The notes below the pieces were generated by a model. That model had not been told where the DNA came from, did no database searches, and was given only the letters and a program-made list of their open reading frames with translations. Below, piece by piece: positions 8,501 to 15,834 of a stretch of 64,000 bases of DNA. The DNA comes from Lachnoclostridium sp. UBA1308 (lineage in GTDB: Bacteria; Bacillota; Clostridia; Lachnospirales; Lachnospiraceae), in the NCBI GenBank assembly GCA_002307215.1, contig DBTU01000047.1:62001-126000 (forward strand), given 5' to 3'. The position numbers were made by a program, and so were the translations under genes. The stretch's first letter is position 1. Each line of letters opens with the position of its first letter.

Positions 8501-9810
8501 TATTTATTAAAAATCTCCATTAGCATCTCGATTTCTTCTGAAAAATCATGCTTTGCTTCGACGTCCTGCTGTAGGAACTTATTTACCTGCTTGATTTTTA
8601 GAATTGCATCATCAATGTCTTCGTTGGTTCCGCTTTTATAAGCACCTATATTGATCAAATCTTCCGCATCGTAATAAGTTGACAATACACTCTTAAGTTT
8701 CCCGGCTACCGCTTTGTGCTCGCTCGTTACGATGGAGCTCATACAACGAGAAATGCTTTGTAGGATATCAATTGCGGGATAATGATTTTTATGTCCCAGC
8801 TTTCTGGATAACATAATATGTCCATCCAATATACTTCTTGCTGTATCACTTATCGGCTCATTAAAATCATCGCCATCAACAAGTACTGTATATAATCCGG
8901 TAATGGAACCATGCTCCGTATTACCGGCCCTTTCCAAGAGCTTAGGCATTTCCGAATATACACTCGGCGGATACCCTCTAGATACCGGTGGTTCTCCTGA
9001 AGCCAGACCAATTTCACGTTGAGCCATAGAAAAGCGGGTCAGGGAATCCATCATGAATAAAACGTCATTCCCCTGATCTCTAAAATATTCAGCAATTGCA
9101 GTTGCGGTTTTTGCCGCTTTCTTACGGATTAATGCCGGTTTATCAGAGGTCGCAACCACAAGCACCGAACGTTTCATACCTTCTTCTCCAAGATCACGCT
9201 CAATAAACTCACGAACTTCCCTGCCACGCTCACCAATAAGTGCAATCACATTAATATCAGCTTTCGTATTACGTGCAAACATACCGAGCAGGGTGCTTTT
9301 CCCGACTCCGCTGCCTGCAAAAATACCAATTCTCTGCCCTTTTCCGATTGTCATAAGTGCATCAACTGCCTTCACTCCGAGCGGTAGTACCTCATCAATA
9401 AGTTTTCTTTTCATTGGATCCGGGGGGGGGGCTTCTACCGGATAAAAAGTATTCGTATTGATTTTTGTCATATCCATCGGATTGCCTAAGCCATCCAATA
9501 TCTTGCCAAGTAGTTCATTTGAAACCGGAATCTTTAAGGTTGTACCTGAGTTTTCCACCCAACTTCCGACTCCTACACCGGTCATATCATCAAATGGCAT
9601 AAGTATAAGCCTGTTTTCACGAAAACCAATAACCTCAGCGGGCTTTTTATCATTTGGGTCATCCCCTGTGATATAGCAGAGATCATTAAGGTTTGCACTG
9701 GGTCCCGATGCTTCTATGGTAAGACCTACCATTTTAACGACCTTACCAATCTCAGTCTCATAGGATTTATTCACCAGTACTCTATACTTATCAAAATTGA
9801 TTGAAATCAT
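8500..9810 (-). CDS. fliI: Flagellum-specific ATPase FliI
   Basis: 436 residues from the ATG at 9810 (GAGGG eight bases upstream; a GTG at 9813 is one codon earlier). The Walker A motif GSGVGKST is near residues 166-173, the Walker B strand is VLFMMDSLTRF, and the export-ATPase signature SRGYPPSVYSEMPKLLERAG is complete. FliI hexamerises with FliH and FliJ and powers type III export of rod, hook and filament subunits. The codons for APPP near residue 130 form an unbroken run of ten C on the coding strand (9422-9431), a potential slippage site. Confidence 0.97.
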   Translation of the reverse strand: MISINFDKYRVLVNKSYETEIGKVVKMVGLTIEASGPSANLNDLCYITGDDPNDKKPAEVIGFRENRLILMPFDDMTGVGVGSWVENSGTTLKIPVSNELLGKILDGLGNPMDMTKINTNTFYPVEAPPPDPMKRKLIDEVLPLGVKAVDALMTIGKGQRIGIFAGSGVGKSTLLGMFARNTKADINVIALIGERGREVREFIERDLGEEGMKRSVLVVATSDKPALIRKKAAKTATAIAEYFRDQGNDVLFMMDSLTRFSMAQREIGLASGEPPVSRGYPPSVYSEMPKLLERAGNTEHGSITGLYTVLVDGDDFNEPISDTARSILDGHIMLSRKLGHKNHYPAIDILQSISRCMSSIVTSEHKAVAGKLKSVLSTYYDAEDLINIGAYKSGTNEDIDDAILKIKQVNKFLQQDVEAKHDFSEEIEMLMEIFNK

Positions 9811-9856
9811 CACATATTCCCTCTATACAATAGTTATCGGCAAAATTTGTTAGAAA

Positions 9857-10630
9857 CTAAATACCACCCAATAATTTTATATCAGCAATTAAGTGTTTCA
9901 ATTGAATATCAAGACTGCAGTTGATTACCTTAAGTTCGGTCTCAATCAGACATTGGTTCTTTGATAAACCGCTATCCTTCATGATAAACAGCGTAACCTC
10001 CCTGCCGAATGCGCTGAGAAGAATGTCCCTTTGTGAACTGACATTTTCATAGTCTTCTTCTGATACTTGGATTGTAAAAGAATCACACTTACCAAAATTC
10101 TTCATTGCTTTTTTAATCAGGTAGACAATAACATCTTCATAATCAGTTGCCAAAATTCCTGTGACTTTCTCTATCAGTTCTGTAATGACCTGTGCCGTCT
10201 GTGGCTCCAAAGAGGTAATCAGAGCATCGTATTCCATCCCGAGTTCATTTTTCTTTTCTTCATATTCTGACTTCAGAATCTGAGTTTCACGTTGCAATTG
10301 TAAAACTCCTTCCTCATAACCTTTCTTTTGTGCAGTTGAAAAGGCTTCACTTTTAATGAGCTCCGCTTCCTTTTTTGCCTTCTCTAAGATTTCACTTGCT
10401 TCAGTTTTAGCATCTTCAATCATTATGGAGGCTCTCTCTAAAGTCTCCTGCTCGGTAGGGAGTGCTTCAAGGACGACCGCCTGTAGCCCTTCAACAAATT
10501 CTCCGCTACTTTCTGCATCTAATTTAGCCACATTCTTAAACTTTGCCTCTAATTCTTTATCGATGCGAAAATGTGTATCAATCGTAATCTTAACTTCGTC
10601 ATCATAGCGTACACTGTAGCCCTTAATCAT
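9857..10630 (-). CDS. fliH: Flagellar assembly protein FliH
   Basis: About 257 residues from the ATG at 10630, which follows the fliG stop as TAATATG; a GTG at 10651 and a TTG at 10639 are alternatives in the same frame. A charged coiled-coil (about 70-150) is followed by a C-terminal FliH/V-ATPase E-like domain. FliH binds FliI and holds it at the export gate or C ring. The position between fliG and fliI is canonical. Sequence conservation is low and the call depends partly on context. Confidence 0.88.
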   Translation of the reverse strand: MIKGYSVRYDDEVKITIDTHFRIDKELEAKFKNVAKLDAESSGEFVEGLQAVVLEALPTEQETLERASIMIEDAKTEASEILEKAKKEAELIKSEAFSTAQKKGYEEGVLQLQRETQILKSEYEEKKNELGMEYDALITSLEPQTAQVITELIEKVTGILATDYEDVIVYLIKKAMKNFGKCDSFTIQVSEEDYENVSSQRDILLSAFGREVTLFIMKDSGLSKNQCLIETELKVINCSLDIQLKHLIADIKLLGGI

Positions 10631-10631
10631 A

Positions 10632-11651
10632 TTAGACAACGATCTCGTCACCTCCGCCTCTGGATATAATGATTTCAGAGGAATCCTCCAGCTTTCTGAT
10701 TATATTAACAATCTTTTGCTGAGCTTCTTCAACATCCTTCAAACGTACCGGTCCCATGTATTCCATGTCTTCCTTAATCATTGAAGCCAATCGTTTTGAC
10801 AGATTGTTAAAGATTACAGTCTGAACCTCTTCATTTGATCCCTTAAGAGCAACAGCAAGTTCATTATTATCAACTTCACGAAGAACCCTTTGAATTGATT
10901 TATCATCCAAGCTGAGAATATCTTCGAATACAAACATCTTCCTTCGGATTTCATCCGCAAGCTCGGGCTCTTCAATTTCCAGGGTTTCCATAATATGTTT
11001 TTCTGTACCACGGTCTACCGTATTCAATATTTCTACGATGGAATCCACACCGCCTACAATTGTATAATCCTGATTTACTAAGGATGCTAACTTTCTTTCG
11101 AGTACCCTCTCCACCTCCTTGATAACATCAGGCGAGGTACGGTCCATCTGCGCAATACGTTTTGCAACATCTGCCTGTTTATCGGGAGCCAGCGCAGATA
11201 TTATTGTGGAGGCCTGTCCCGGTGACAGGTAGGATAAAATCAGGGCTATCGTCTGTGGATGTTCATCCTGAATAAAGTTCAACAGCTGGGAAGCGTCCGT
11301 CTTTCTGACAAATTCAAACGGGCGTACCTGTAAGGAGGCCGTCAGCTTACCGATTACATCTTTTGCCTTATCCATACCGAGTGCCTTCTCAAGAAGTTCC
11401 TTGGCATAAGCGATACCGCCCTCAGCAATATATTGCTGTGCGAGACATATCTCATAAAATTCATCCATTACCTGATCCTTCGTTGCCGGCGATATGCTTC
11501 TCGTATTTGCAATCTCAAGGGTCATCGTCTCAATTTCTTCTTCTTTCAGATGTTTAAAGATACTGGCAGAGCGTTCCGGCCCAAGAGAAATTAAAAGAAT
11601 AGCCGCTTTCTGAATTCCGGTGATATCTGTACTGTTGGTTGATCTTGCCAT
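10632..11651 (-). CDS. fliG: Flagellar motor switch protein FliG
   Basis: 339 residues with all three FliG domains. The N-terminal FliF-binding part includes QKAAILLISLGPERSASIFK, the middle domain has the EHPQTIALILSYL motif near residue 130, and the C-terminal torque domain contains FVFEDILSLDDKSIQRVLRE with the charged residues that meet MotA. It is the rotor part of the C ring. GAGG lies upstream of the ATG, 24 bases after fliF, and the stop is directly followed by the fliH start. Confidence 0.97.
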   Translation of the reverse strand: MARSTNSTDITGIQKAAILLISLGPERSASIFKHLKEEEIETMTLEIANTRSISPATKDQVMDEFYEICLAQQYIAEGGIAYAKELLEKALGMDKAKDVIGKLTASLQVRPFEFVRKTDASQLLNFIQDEHPQTIALILSYLSPGQASTIISALAPDKQADVAKRIAQMDRTSPDVIKEVERVLERKLASLVNQDYTIVGGVDSIVEILNTVDRGTEKHIMETLEIEEPELADEIRRKMFVFEDILSLDDKSIQRVLREVDNNELAVALKGSNEEVQTVIFNNLSKRLASMIKEDMEYMGPVRLKDVEEAQQKIVNIIRKLEDSSEIIISRGGGDEIVV

Positions 11652-11674
11652 ATTCTACCTCATTTCTGGACTAA

Positions 11675-13270
11675 TTAACTCCAATCCTCATTCAACCAGT
11701 TACGCAAAAGCTGTGCAACTGCCTCAGGCTTTTCATCCACGAACTTCTCAATCATCCTTCGAACCTCGGATACTTCATTAAACTCAATATCCTCAATCGA
11801 CTGATTTTCCTTCGTTGTGGCTAGCAACTGTTCTACCGATAATTCAGGCTCAAGTTCGGTAACCTCAACAGGTTTCACACCCTTAAATACTACAAATACC
11901 AATAATCCAACAATAAGTAATGCAAGCGCAAGCTGCATATAATCGGTCCAGTTCGTTACTTTCTTGGTAGTCGGAATAAATATCGATTTTTCGAAAGCAG
12001 TGATTGTAATGTTTGTCTCAGCTATTCCGGTAGCTTTGGATACCAAAGTTATAATAGAAGGATCCACAATAGCACTTACTAAATTACTGTGTGCCTTAAC
12101 ATAGGCATCAAAGGTCGTTCCGGCAAGAGCACCGCTTGTATTCAATTCTTTCTGGGTATATGTCGATGCTTTTGTTAATACAATGGAAACGGATGAACTC
12201 CCCGGAAGAAAGGCTCCCATCTCATAATCTGTATTCGTAACCTTCTCATTCGGGGTATAATCATATTCCTTCGTATCGGTTTTGCTGGAAGAATTAGTGG
12301 AATCCTGTGTCTCATAACCGGTTCCATCATTAGCTGACGTTCCCGGAGTTCCTCCTGACGAATCTCCATTTTCGGTAGTATATGTATAACTATGGCTGTA
12401 TAGCCCCTGATCCATTCCATCGGGAGTTGAATATTGAGTATACAATTCCGAAACCTTATTCATATTATATGAAAAATTGGGCCCTATCTCAGCATCTGTA
12501 TAACCGCTTTTCACCATCAATCCATATAATCTGTTAACGATATTATTTGTCAGCTTTTCTTTATATTCTGCTTTGTCGTTAATGGAACCGGAGTACAAAT
12601 CGGATTCCCCACCATACAACAGATTACCATACTGATCCGCCACCTTTATGCTATCCATACCTTTATTACCTATAACATTAGCAACAACACCCGCAATTGT
12701 TTTTGCTGTATCCGTATTAAAATCATCATTTACTGTAAGTAATACGCTGGCACCGGTATCCGTAGCTTGTGAAGTATAGATTTGATTCATTTTATCCTGT
12801 GGAATATAATATACCTCGGCGTCATCAACGCCTTCCATCTGCTTAATCTTGTTCCGCAATTTATTTTGGAAATACAGATTCACTTTTAGTGTCCTGTCCG
12901 CATTGGTGGTACTTAAGCTATTTCCCAAAAGTTCATCAATAGATACATCATCTGTAGAAATATCATTTTGATTTAGAAGCAGAAATGCATCTTCATAGTT
13001 TTTACTGTCAACCGAAATAGTAAGCGTTACCGTGTTAAAATCGAATTTAATATTGTTTGACTTTAAAAGTTCGGTAATCTGCGTGGCTTCCTTTGCGTTA
13101 TCGCAAACCTTTAGTTGCGTATAATTCACCCTACTCATTAAAAAAATAAGTAATGCTAATGCAACTACGACAACGCAAAAGACGCTGACAATCAGTGTCT
13201 TCTGCTTTGCCGTATATTTACTCCATATATTTAACAACTGCTTACCAATCTTTTTTAAGCGCTCTGTCAT
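11675..13270 (-). CDS. fliF: Flagellar MS-ring protein FliF
   Basis: 531 residues. A first membrane helix (about 23-45) is followed by the YscJ/FliF ring-building domain (VNYTQLKVCDNAKEATQITE, then KIKQMEGVDDAEVYYIPQD), a Ser/Thr/Gly-rich variable section (about 285-345), a second membrane helix (about 435-455) and a C-terminal FliG-binding tail (VRRMIEKFVDEKPEAVAQLL). It forms the MS ring in the membrane on which the C ring and export gate assemble. It lies directly downstream of fliE. Length is close to the usual 520-560. Confidence 0.96.
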   Translation of the reverse strand: MTERLKKIGKQLLNIWSKYTAKQKTLIVSVFCVVVVALALLIFLMSRVNYTQLKVCDNAKEATQITELLKSNNIKFDFNTVTLTISVDSKNYEDAFLLLNQNDISTDDVSIDELLGNSLSTTNADRTLKVNLYFQNKLRNKIKQMEGVDDAEVYYIPQDKMNQIYTSQATDTGASVLLTVNDDFNTDTAKTIAGVVANVIGNKGMDSIKVADQYGNLLYGGESDLYSGSINDKAEYKEKLTNNIVNRLYGLMVKSGYTDAEIGPNFSYNMNKVSELYTQYSTPDGMDQGLYSHSYTYTTENGDSSGGTPGTSANDGTGYETQDSTNSSSKTDTKEYDYTPNEKVTNTDYEMGAFLPGSSSVSIVLTKASTYTQKELNTSGALAGTTFDAYVKAHSNLVSAIVDPSIITLVSKATGIAETNITITAFEKSIFIPTTKKVTNWTDYMQLALALLIVGLLVFVVFKGVKPVEVTELEPELSVEQLLATTKENQSIEDIEFNEVSEVRRMIEKFVDEKPEAVAQLLRNWLNEDWS

Positions 13271-13311
13271 TACCGTATGCTCCTATGGTTTAATTCTACC
13301 TGCTACATGCA

Positions 13312-13620
13312 TCAGAACTGAAGGTTCATGATTTCTTTATAAGCATCCATAACACTGTTGCGAATTGCCACCGTATACTGCAGGGACACATTAGCCTTCT
13401 GTTCTGCTACCATAAGATCGGCAACATTATCATTTTGTCCCAGTGAATAAGCAGTCTCCGCTTCACTTGCCGCATTGGAATAATTATTTGTCTGAGACAA
13501 TCCATTAACAGCCGCCTGTAAAACATCACCAAAGGCTGAGCCTTTGTTTTCTGATGCATTGGTTGAACCAACCGCATATTTACTATAATTTGCCAAATCA
13601 CCTATTGACGATATATTCAT
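13312..13620 (-). CDS. fliE: Flagellar hook-basal body complex protein FliE
   Basis: 102 residues. The C-terminal half carries the FliE pattern (VADLMVAEQKANVSLQYTVA, then IRNSVMDAYKEIMNLQF), with a Ser/Asn-rich start. FliE joins the MS ring and export gate to the proximal rod. GGAGG precedes the start; it is 16 bases after flgC and 41 bases before fliF. Short but fully typical. Confidence 0.94.
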   Translation of the reverse strand: MNISSIGDLANYSKYAVGSTNASENKGSAFGDVLQAAVNGLSQTNNYSNAASEAETAYSLGQNDNVADLMVAEQKANVSLQYTVAIRNSVMDAYKEIMNLQF

Positions 13621-13636
13621 TTACAGCCTCCATTCA

Positions 13637-14077
13637 TTATTTACCGATTTCTAGAGCTTTTAGAGCCATATTCTTGGTAGCATTAAATGCTGTAACATTA
13701 GCCTCGTAGGAACGGGATGCATCAATCATATCAGTCATCTCCTGTACAATATTCACGTTCGGATAGGTCACATATCCGTCCTCGTCTGCGTCGGGATGAG
13801 AAGGATCATATACCTTACGCATCTGTGACTCGGTATCATCCGCAATCTTGGTCACCTTCACTCCGTTGCCTGCAGATCCTATGTTATTAAAAACTTCACT
13901 AAAGGAGGATGGATCTGTATTTTTTTCCGCAAAAACAACAGTTTTACGGGTATAAACATTTCCATCCTCATCCCTTGTCGTATTTACATTTGCAATATTC
14001 TGAGATATGATATCCAATCTTAATCTTTGGGCCGTCATACCGCTAGCACTGATATTTAAGCCATTCATCATTGACAT
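13637..14077 (-). CDS. flgC: Flagellar basal-body rod protein FlgC
   Basis: 146 residues from the ATG at 14077, chosen because GGAGG lies seven bases upstream; the open frame starts five codons earlier. Rod-protein motifs are at both ends: MNGLNISASGMTAQRLRLDI with ISQNIANVNTTRDEDG, and a C-terminal helix VQEMTDMIDASRSYEANVTA. FlgC is a proximal rod subunit acting with FlgB and FliE. The order flgB-flgC-fliE is universal in Firmicute fla/che operons. Confidence 0.95.
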   Translation of the reverse strand: MSMMNGLNISASGMTAQRLRLDIISQNIANVNTTRDEDGNVYTRKTVVFAEKNTDPSSFSEVFNNIGSAGNGVKVTKIADDTESQMRKVYDPSHPDADEDGYVTYPNVNIVQEMTDMIDASRSYEANVTAFNATKNMALKALEIGK

Positions 14078-14194
14078 AGTTAATCCTCCCATATCATATA
14101 TCTATCTATAAGTTCCCTTGCCGACACCAAACGATACCGGAAGTATATTAACATCCTTGTCATTAGTTAATCCTAAGCTTCTTCCTACGAAATG

Positions 14195-14584
14195 TTATCT
14201 TGCTGCCAGAACCGATTTAATCCGATTGAATTCCTGAGACATTGAATCCAACAAAGTATAGTAATGAATTTGGTTATCTGCCAGATATGACTCTTCCGTA
14301 TCGATATCCACATTGTTGCCGTCCAGACGGTAGCTCAAAGAAGCATTATCAGTAAAAATAGTCGGTTCCAGAGATTTCATATCAATATTTGATACCCGTT
14401 CATCAAGCGAATTATCTCCGGATAGTGCCGACTGCAAATACGATTCGAACTGTACATCTTGTCTTTTGTAATTGGGTGTGTCCACATTCGCAATATTATT
14501 CGCAATAACACTATTTCTTGTCTGACTAGCATTAGCTGCACTGTTAAGTACATTAATGTAATTAAATGCGTTTGATCCGATCAT
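14195..14584 (-). CDS. flgB: Flagellar basal-body rod protein FlgB
   Basis: 129 residues from the ATG at 14584. The open frame starts six codons earlier, but that part contains the ribosome-binding sequence AAAGGAG itself, so the shorter form is right. The rod motif NNIANVDTPNYKRQDVQF is complete and the C-terminal helix HYYTLLDSMSQEFNRIKSVL matches. It is the first gene of the flagellar operon, preceded by a candidate promoter and the codY terminator. A gap of 117 bases separates it from flgC. Confidence 0.95.
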   Translation of the reverse strand: MIGSNAFNYINVLNSAANASQTRNSVIANNIANVDTPNYKRQDVQFESYLQSALSGDNSLDERVSNIDMKSLEPTIFTDNASLSYRLDGNNVDIDTEESYLADNQIHYYTLLDSMSQEFNRIKSVLAAR

Positions 14585-14610
14585 TTCAACACTCCTTTCC
14601 ATATATCATT

Positions 14611-14638
14611 ATTATAATAAATATTTCAAAAAACACAA
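14611..14638 (-). promoter_or_regulatory. Candidate sigma-A-type promoter of the flagellar operon
   Basis: On the minus strand TTGTGT (14633-14638) is followed after 16 bases by TATAAT (14611-14616), about 25 bases before the flgB start. The region is AT-rich, so the assignment is tentative. Just upstream is TATTTTCAAATATAT (14641-14655), which resembles a CodY box only loosely. Confidence 0.45.
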
Positions 14639-14749
14639 GATATATTTGAAAATATAGTAGAATAATACTAAACCTTGTGCCATAGTGTAATATTTTATTT
14701 TTTTTTGCCGAGGAAAATCCAGTAAAAATACCATGTATTAACTGCGAAA

Positions 14750-14790
14750 CAAAAATAGGACTTATGAGAAATAATTTCCCACAAATCCTT
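14750..14790 (-). terminator. Rho-independent terminator of codY
   Basis: A 15-pair stem with a few G-U pairs (14757-14789), closed by AGGA/TCCT, is followed on the minus strand by a T-rich tail (14750-14756). It lies 25 bases after the codY stop and separates codY from the flagellar operon. Confidence 0.75.
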
Positions 14791-14814
14791 TTGCTCTAAA
14801 AAATCCATTTATAA

Positions 14815-15585
14815 TTAATTATTTATCTTCTTCAGTTCATCAAACACTACATCGTTCAGTACGCGTATGTAGGTTCCCTTCATTCCGGAGGAACGGGATT
14901 CGATAACGCCGGCACTCTCAAATTTACGAAGTGCATTTACAATGACCGATCTTGTTATTCCGACACGATCTGCTATCTTACTGGCAACAAGAATACCCTC
15001 GCTTCCTTTTAGTTCTTCAAATATATGTGTGATTGCTTCCAATTCCGAAAAAGATAATGTACCGATTGCAGATTTTACAATCTGAACCTTTCTGTTCTCC
15101 TCAGCATTTTCTTCATTAACCGATCTCATCATCTCAAGACCAACTACTGTTGTACCATATTCACTTAATATGATATCATCCAAATTATACTGCAGGCCAT
15201 TCTTATATAGGAATAACGTTCCAAGTCTCTCCCCAGCAATATCAATCGGGGTTATGATTGCCTGATAGATATCCACATTTTCAAATTCAAACCCGAGCGT
15301 TCTTAGATTGACATTCTCTTTGGTCGATAAAATGTTAAGGAGTCTTTCATTTAACAAACCGTCGATATGTCTTCCCACCGCATCCTTAATCAGTTCCTTG
15401 ATTTCATTGATATCACTGCGGTTTTTAACCCCCAGAACTTTTCCTTTTCGGCTGATGACTAAAACATTCGATGCCAGTATCTCACTCAGGACCACACAGA
15501 TGTCATTAAAAACTACCTTATGCGAATTGTTATTATGCAAAAGGTTATTAATTTTTCTTGTTTTATCCAAAAGCTGTACACTCAT
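14815..15585 (-). CDS. codY: GTP-sensing transcriptional regulator CodY
   Basis: 256 residues, the usual CodY length. The N-terminal GAF-type domain binds branched-chain amino acids and GTP in the family; the C-terminal winged helix near 200-225 contains ASKIADRVGITRSVIVNAL and KFESAGVIESRSSGMKGTYI, nearly invariant in CodY. CodY represses nutrient-scavenging, competence and, in Bacillus, flagellar genes when nutrients are plentiful. GGGAGG precedes the ATG. The start codon overlaps the stop of a seven-codon upstream frame. Its place between topA and flgB matches other Firmicutes. Confidence 0.96.
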   Translation of the reverse strand: MSVQLLDKTRKINNLLHNNNSHKVVFNDICVVLSEILASNVLVISRKGKVLGVKNRSDINEIKELIKDAVGRHIDGLLNERLLNILSTKENVNLRTLGFEFENVDIYQAIITPIDIAGERLGTLFLYKNGLQYNLDDIILSEYGTTVVGLEMMRSVNEENAEENRKVQIVKSAIGTLSFSELEAITHIFEELKGSEGILVASKIADRVGITRSVIVNALRKFESAGVIESRSSGMKGTYIRVLNDVVFDELKKINN

Positions 15586-15605
15586 GAAACGGTTCCTCCC
15601 AACAT
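15582..15605 (-). CDS. Possible leader peptide (MLGGTVS) overlapping codY
   Basis: A seven-codon frame begins with ATG at 15605, ten bases after GGGGAGG, and ends with TGA overlapping the codY ATG as ATGA. Its codons run through the codY ribosome-binding site. The good Shine-Dalgarno sequence and precise stop/start overlap suggest that it may be translated and coupled to codY. It is too short for any homology test, so it remains a candidate. Confidence 0.4.
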   Translation of the reverse strand: MLGGTVS

Positions 15606-15673
15606 TCTAAAAGTTCCTCCCCGTTTCTTCCAAAACCGTTAAAATGATTTTATACGTTTTAATGGAAGAAGGT

Positions 15674-15704
15674 AAAACAATTAGAAAATGTTTCTAATTG
15701 TTTT
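15674..15704 (-). promoter_or_regulatory. Perfect 14-pair hairpin in the codY leader / after topA
   Basis: AAAACAATTAGAAA (15674-15687) pairs with TTTCTAATTGTTTT (15691-15704) around a 3-base loop. It lies just downstream of the candidate codY promoter and could be a 5' leader structure, an attenuator or the topA terminator. Only a short T stretch, inside the stem, follows on the minus strand. Confidence 0.55.
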
Positions 15705-15712
15705 ATCTTTTT

Positions 15713-15741
15713 ATTCTATCACATGTTATTTCCAAAAACAA
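15713..15741 (-). promoter_or_regulatory. Candidate codY promoter
   Basis: TTGTTT (15736-15741), 17 bases, TAGAAT (15713-15718) on the minus strand, about 130 bases upstream of codY. The transcript would begin at the base of the leader hairpin. Confidence 0.5.
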
Positions 15742-15834
15742 TAGTCTTTTTATCAAATTATTAAATATTATGAGATAATTGCTGATAAATGAGACTATTT
15801 TTTGTGTATTTATAAAAAATCACTAATATTCTAT

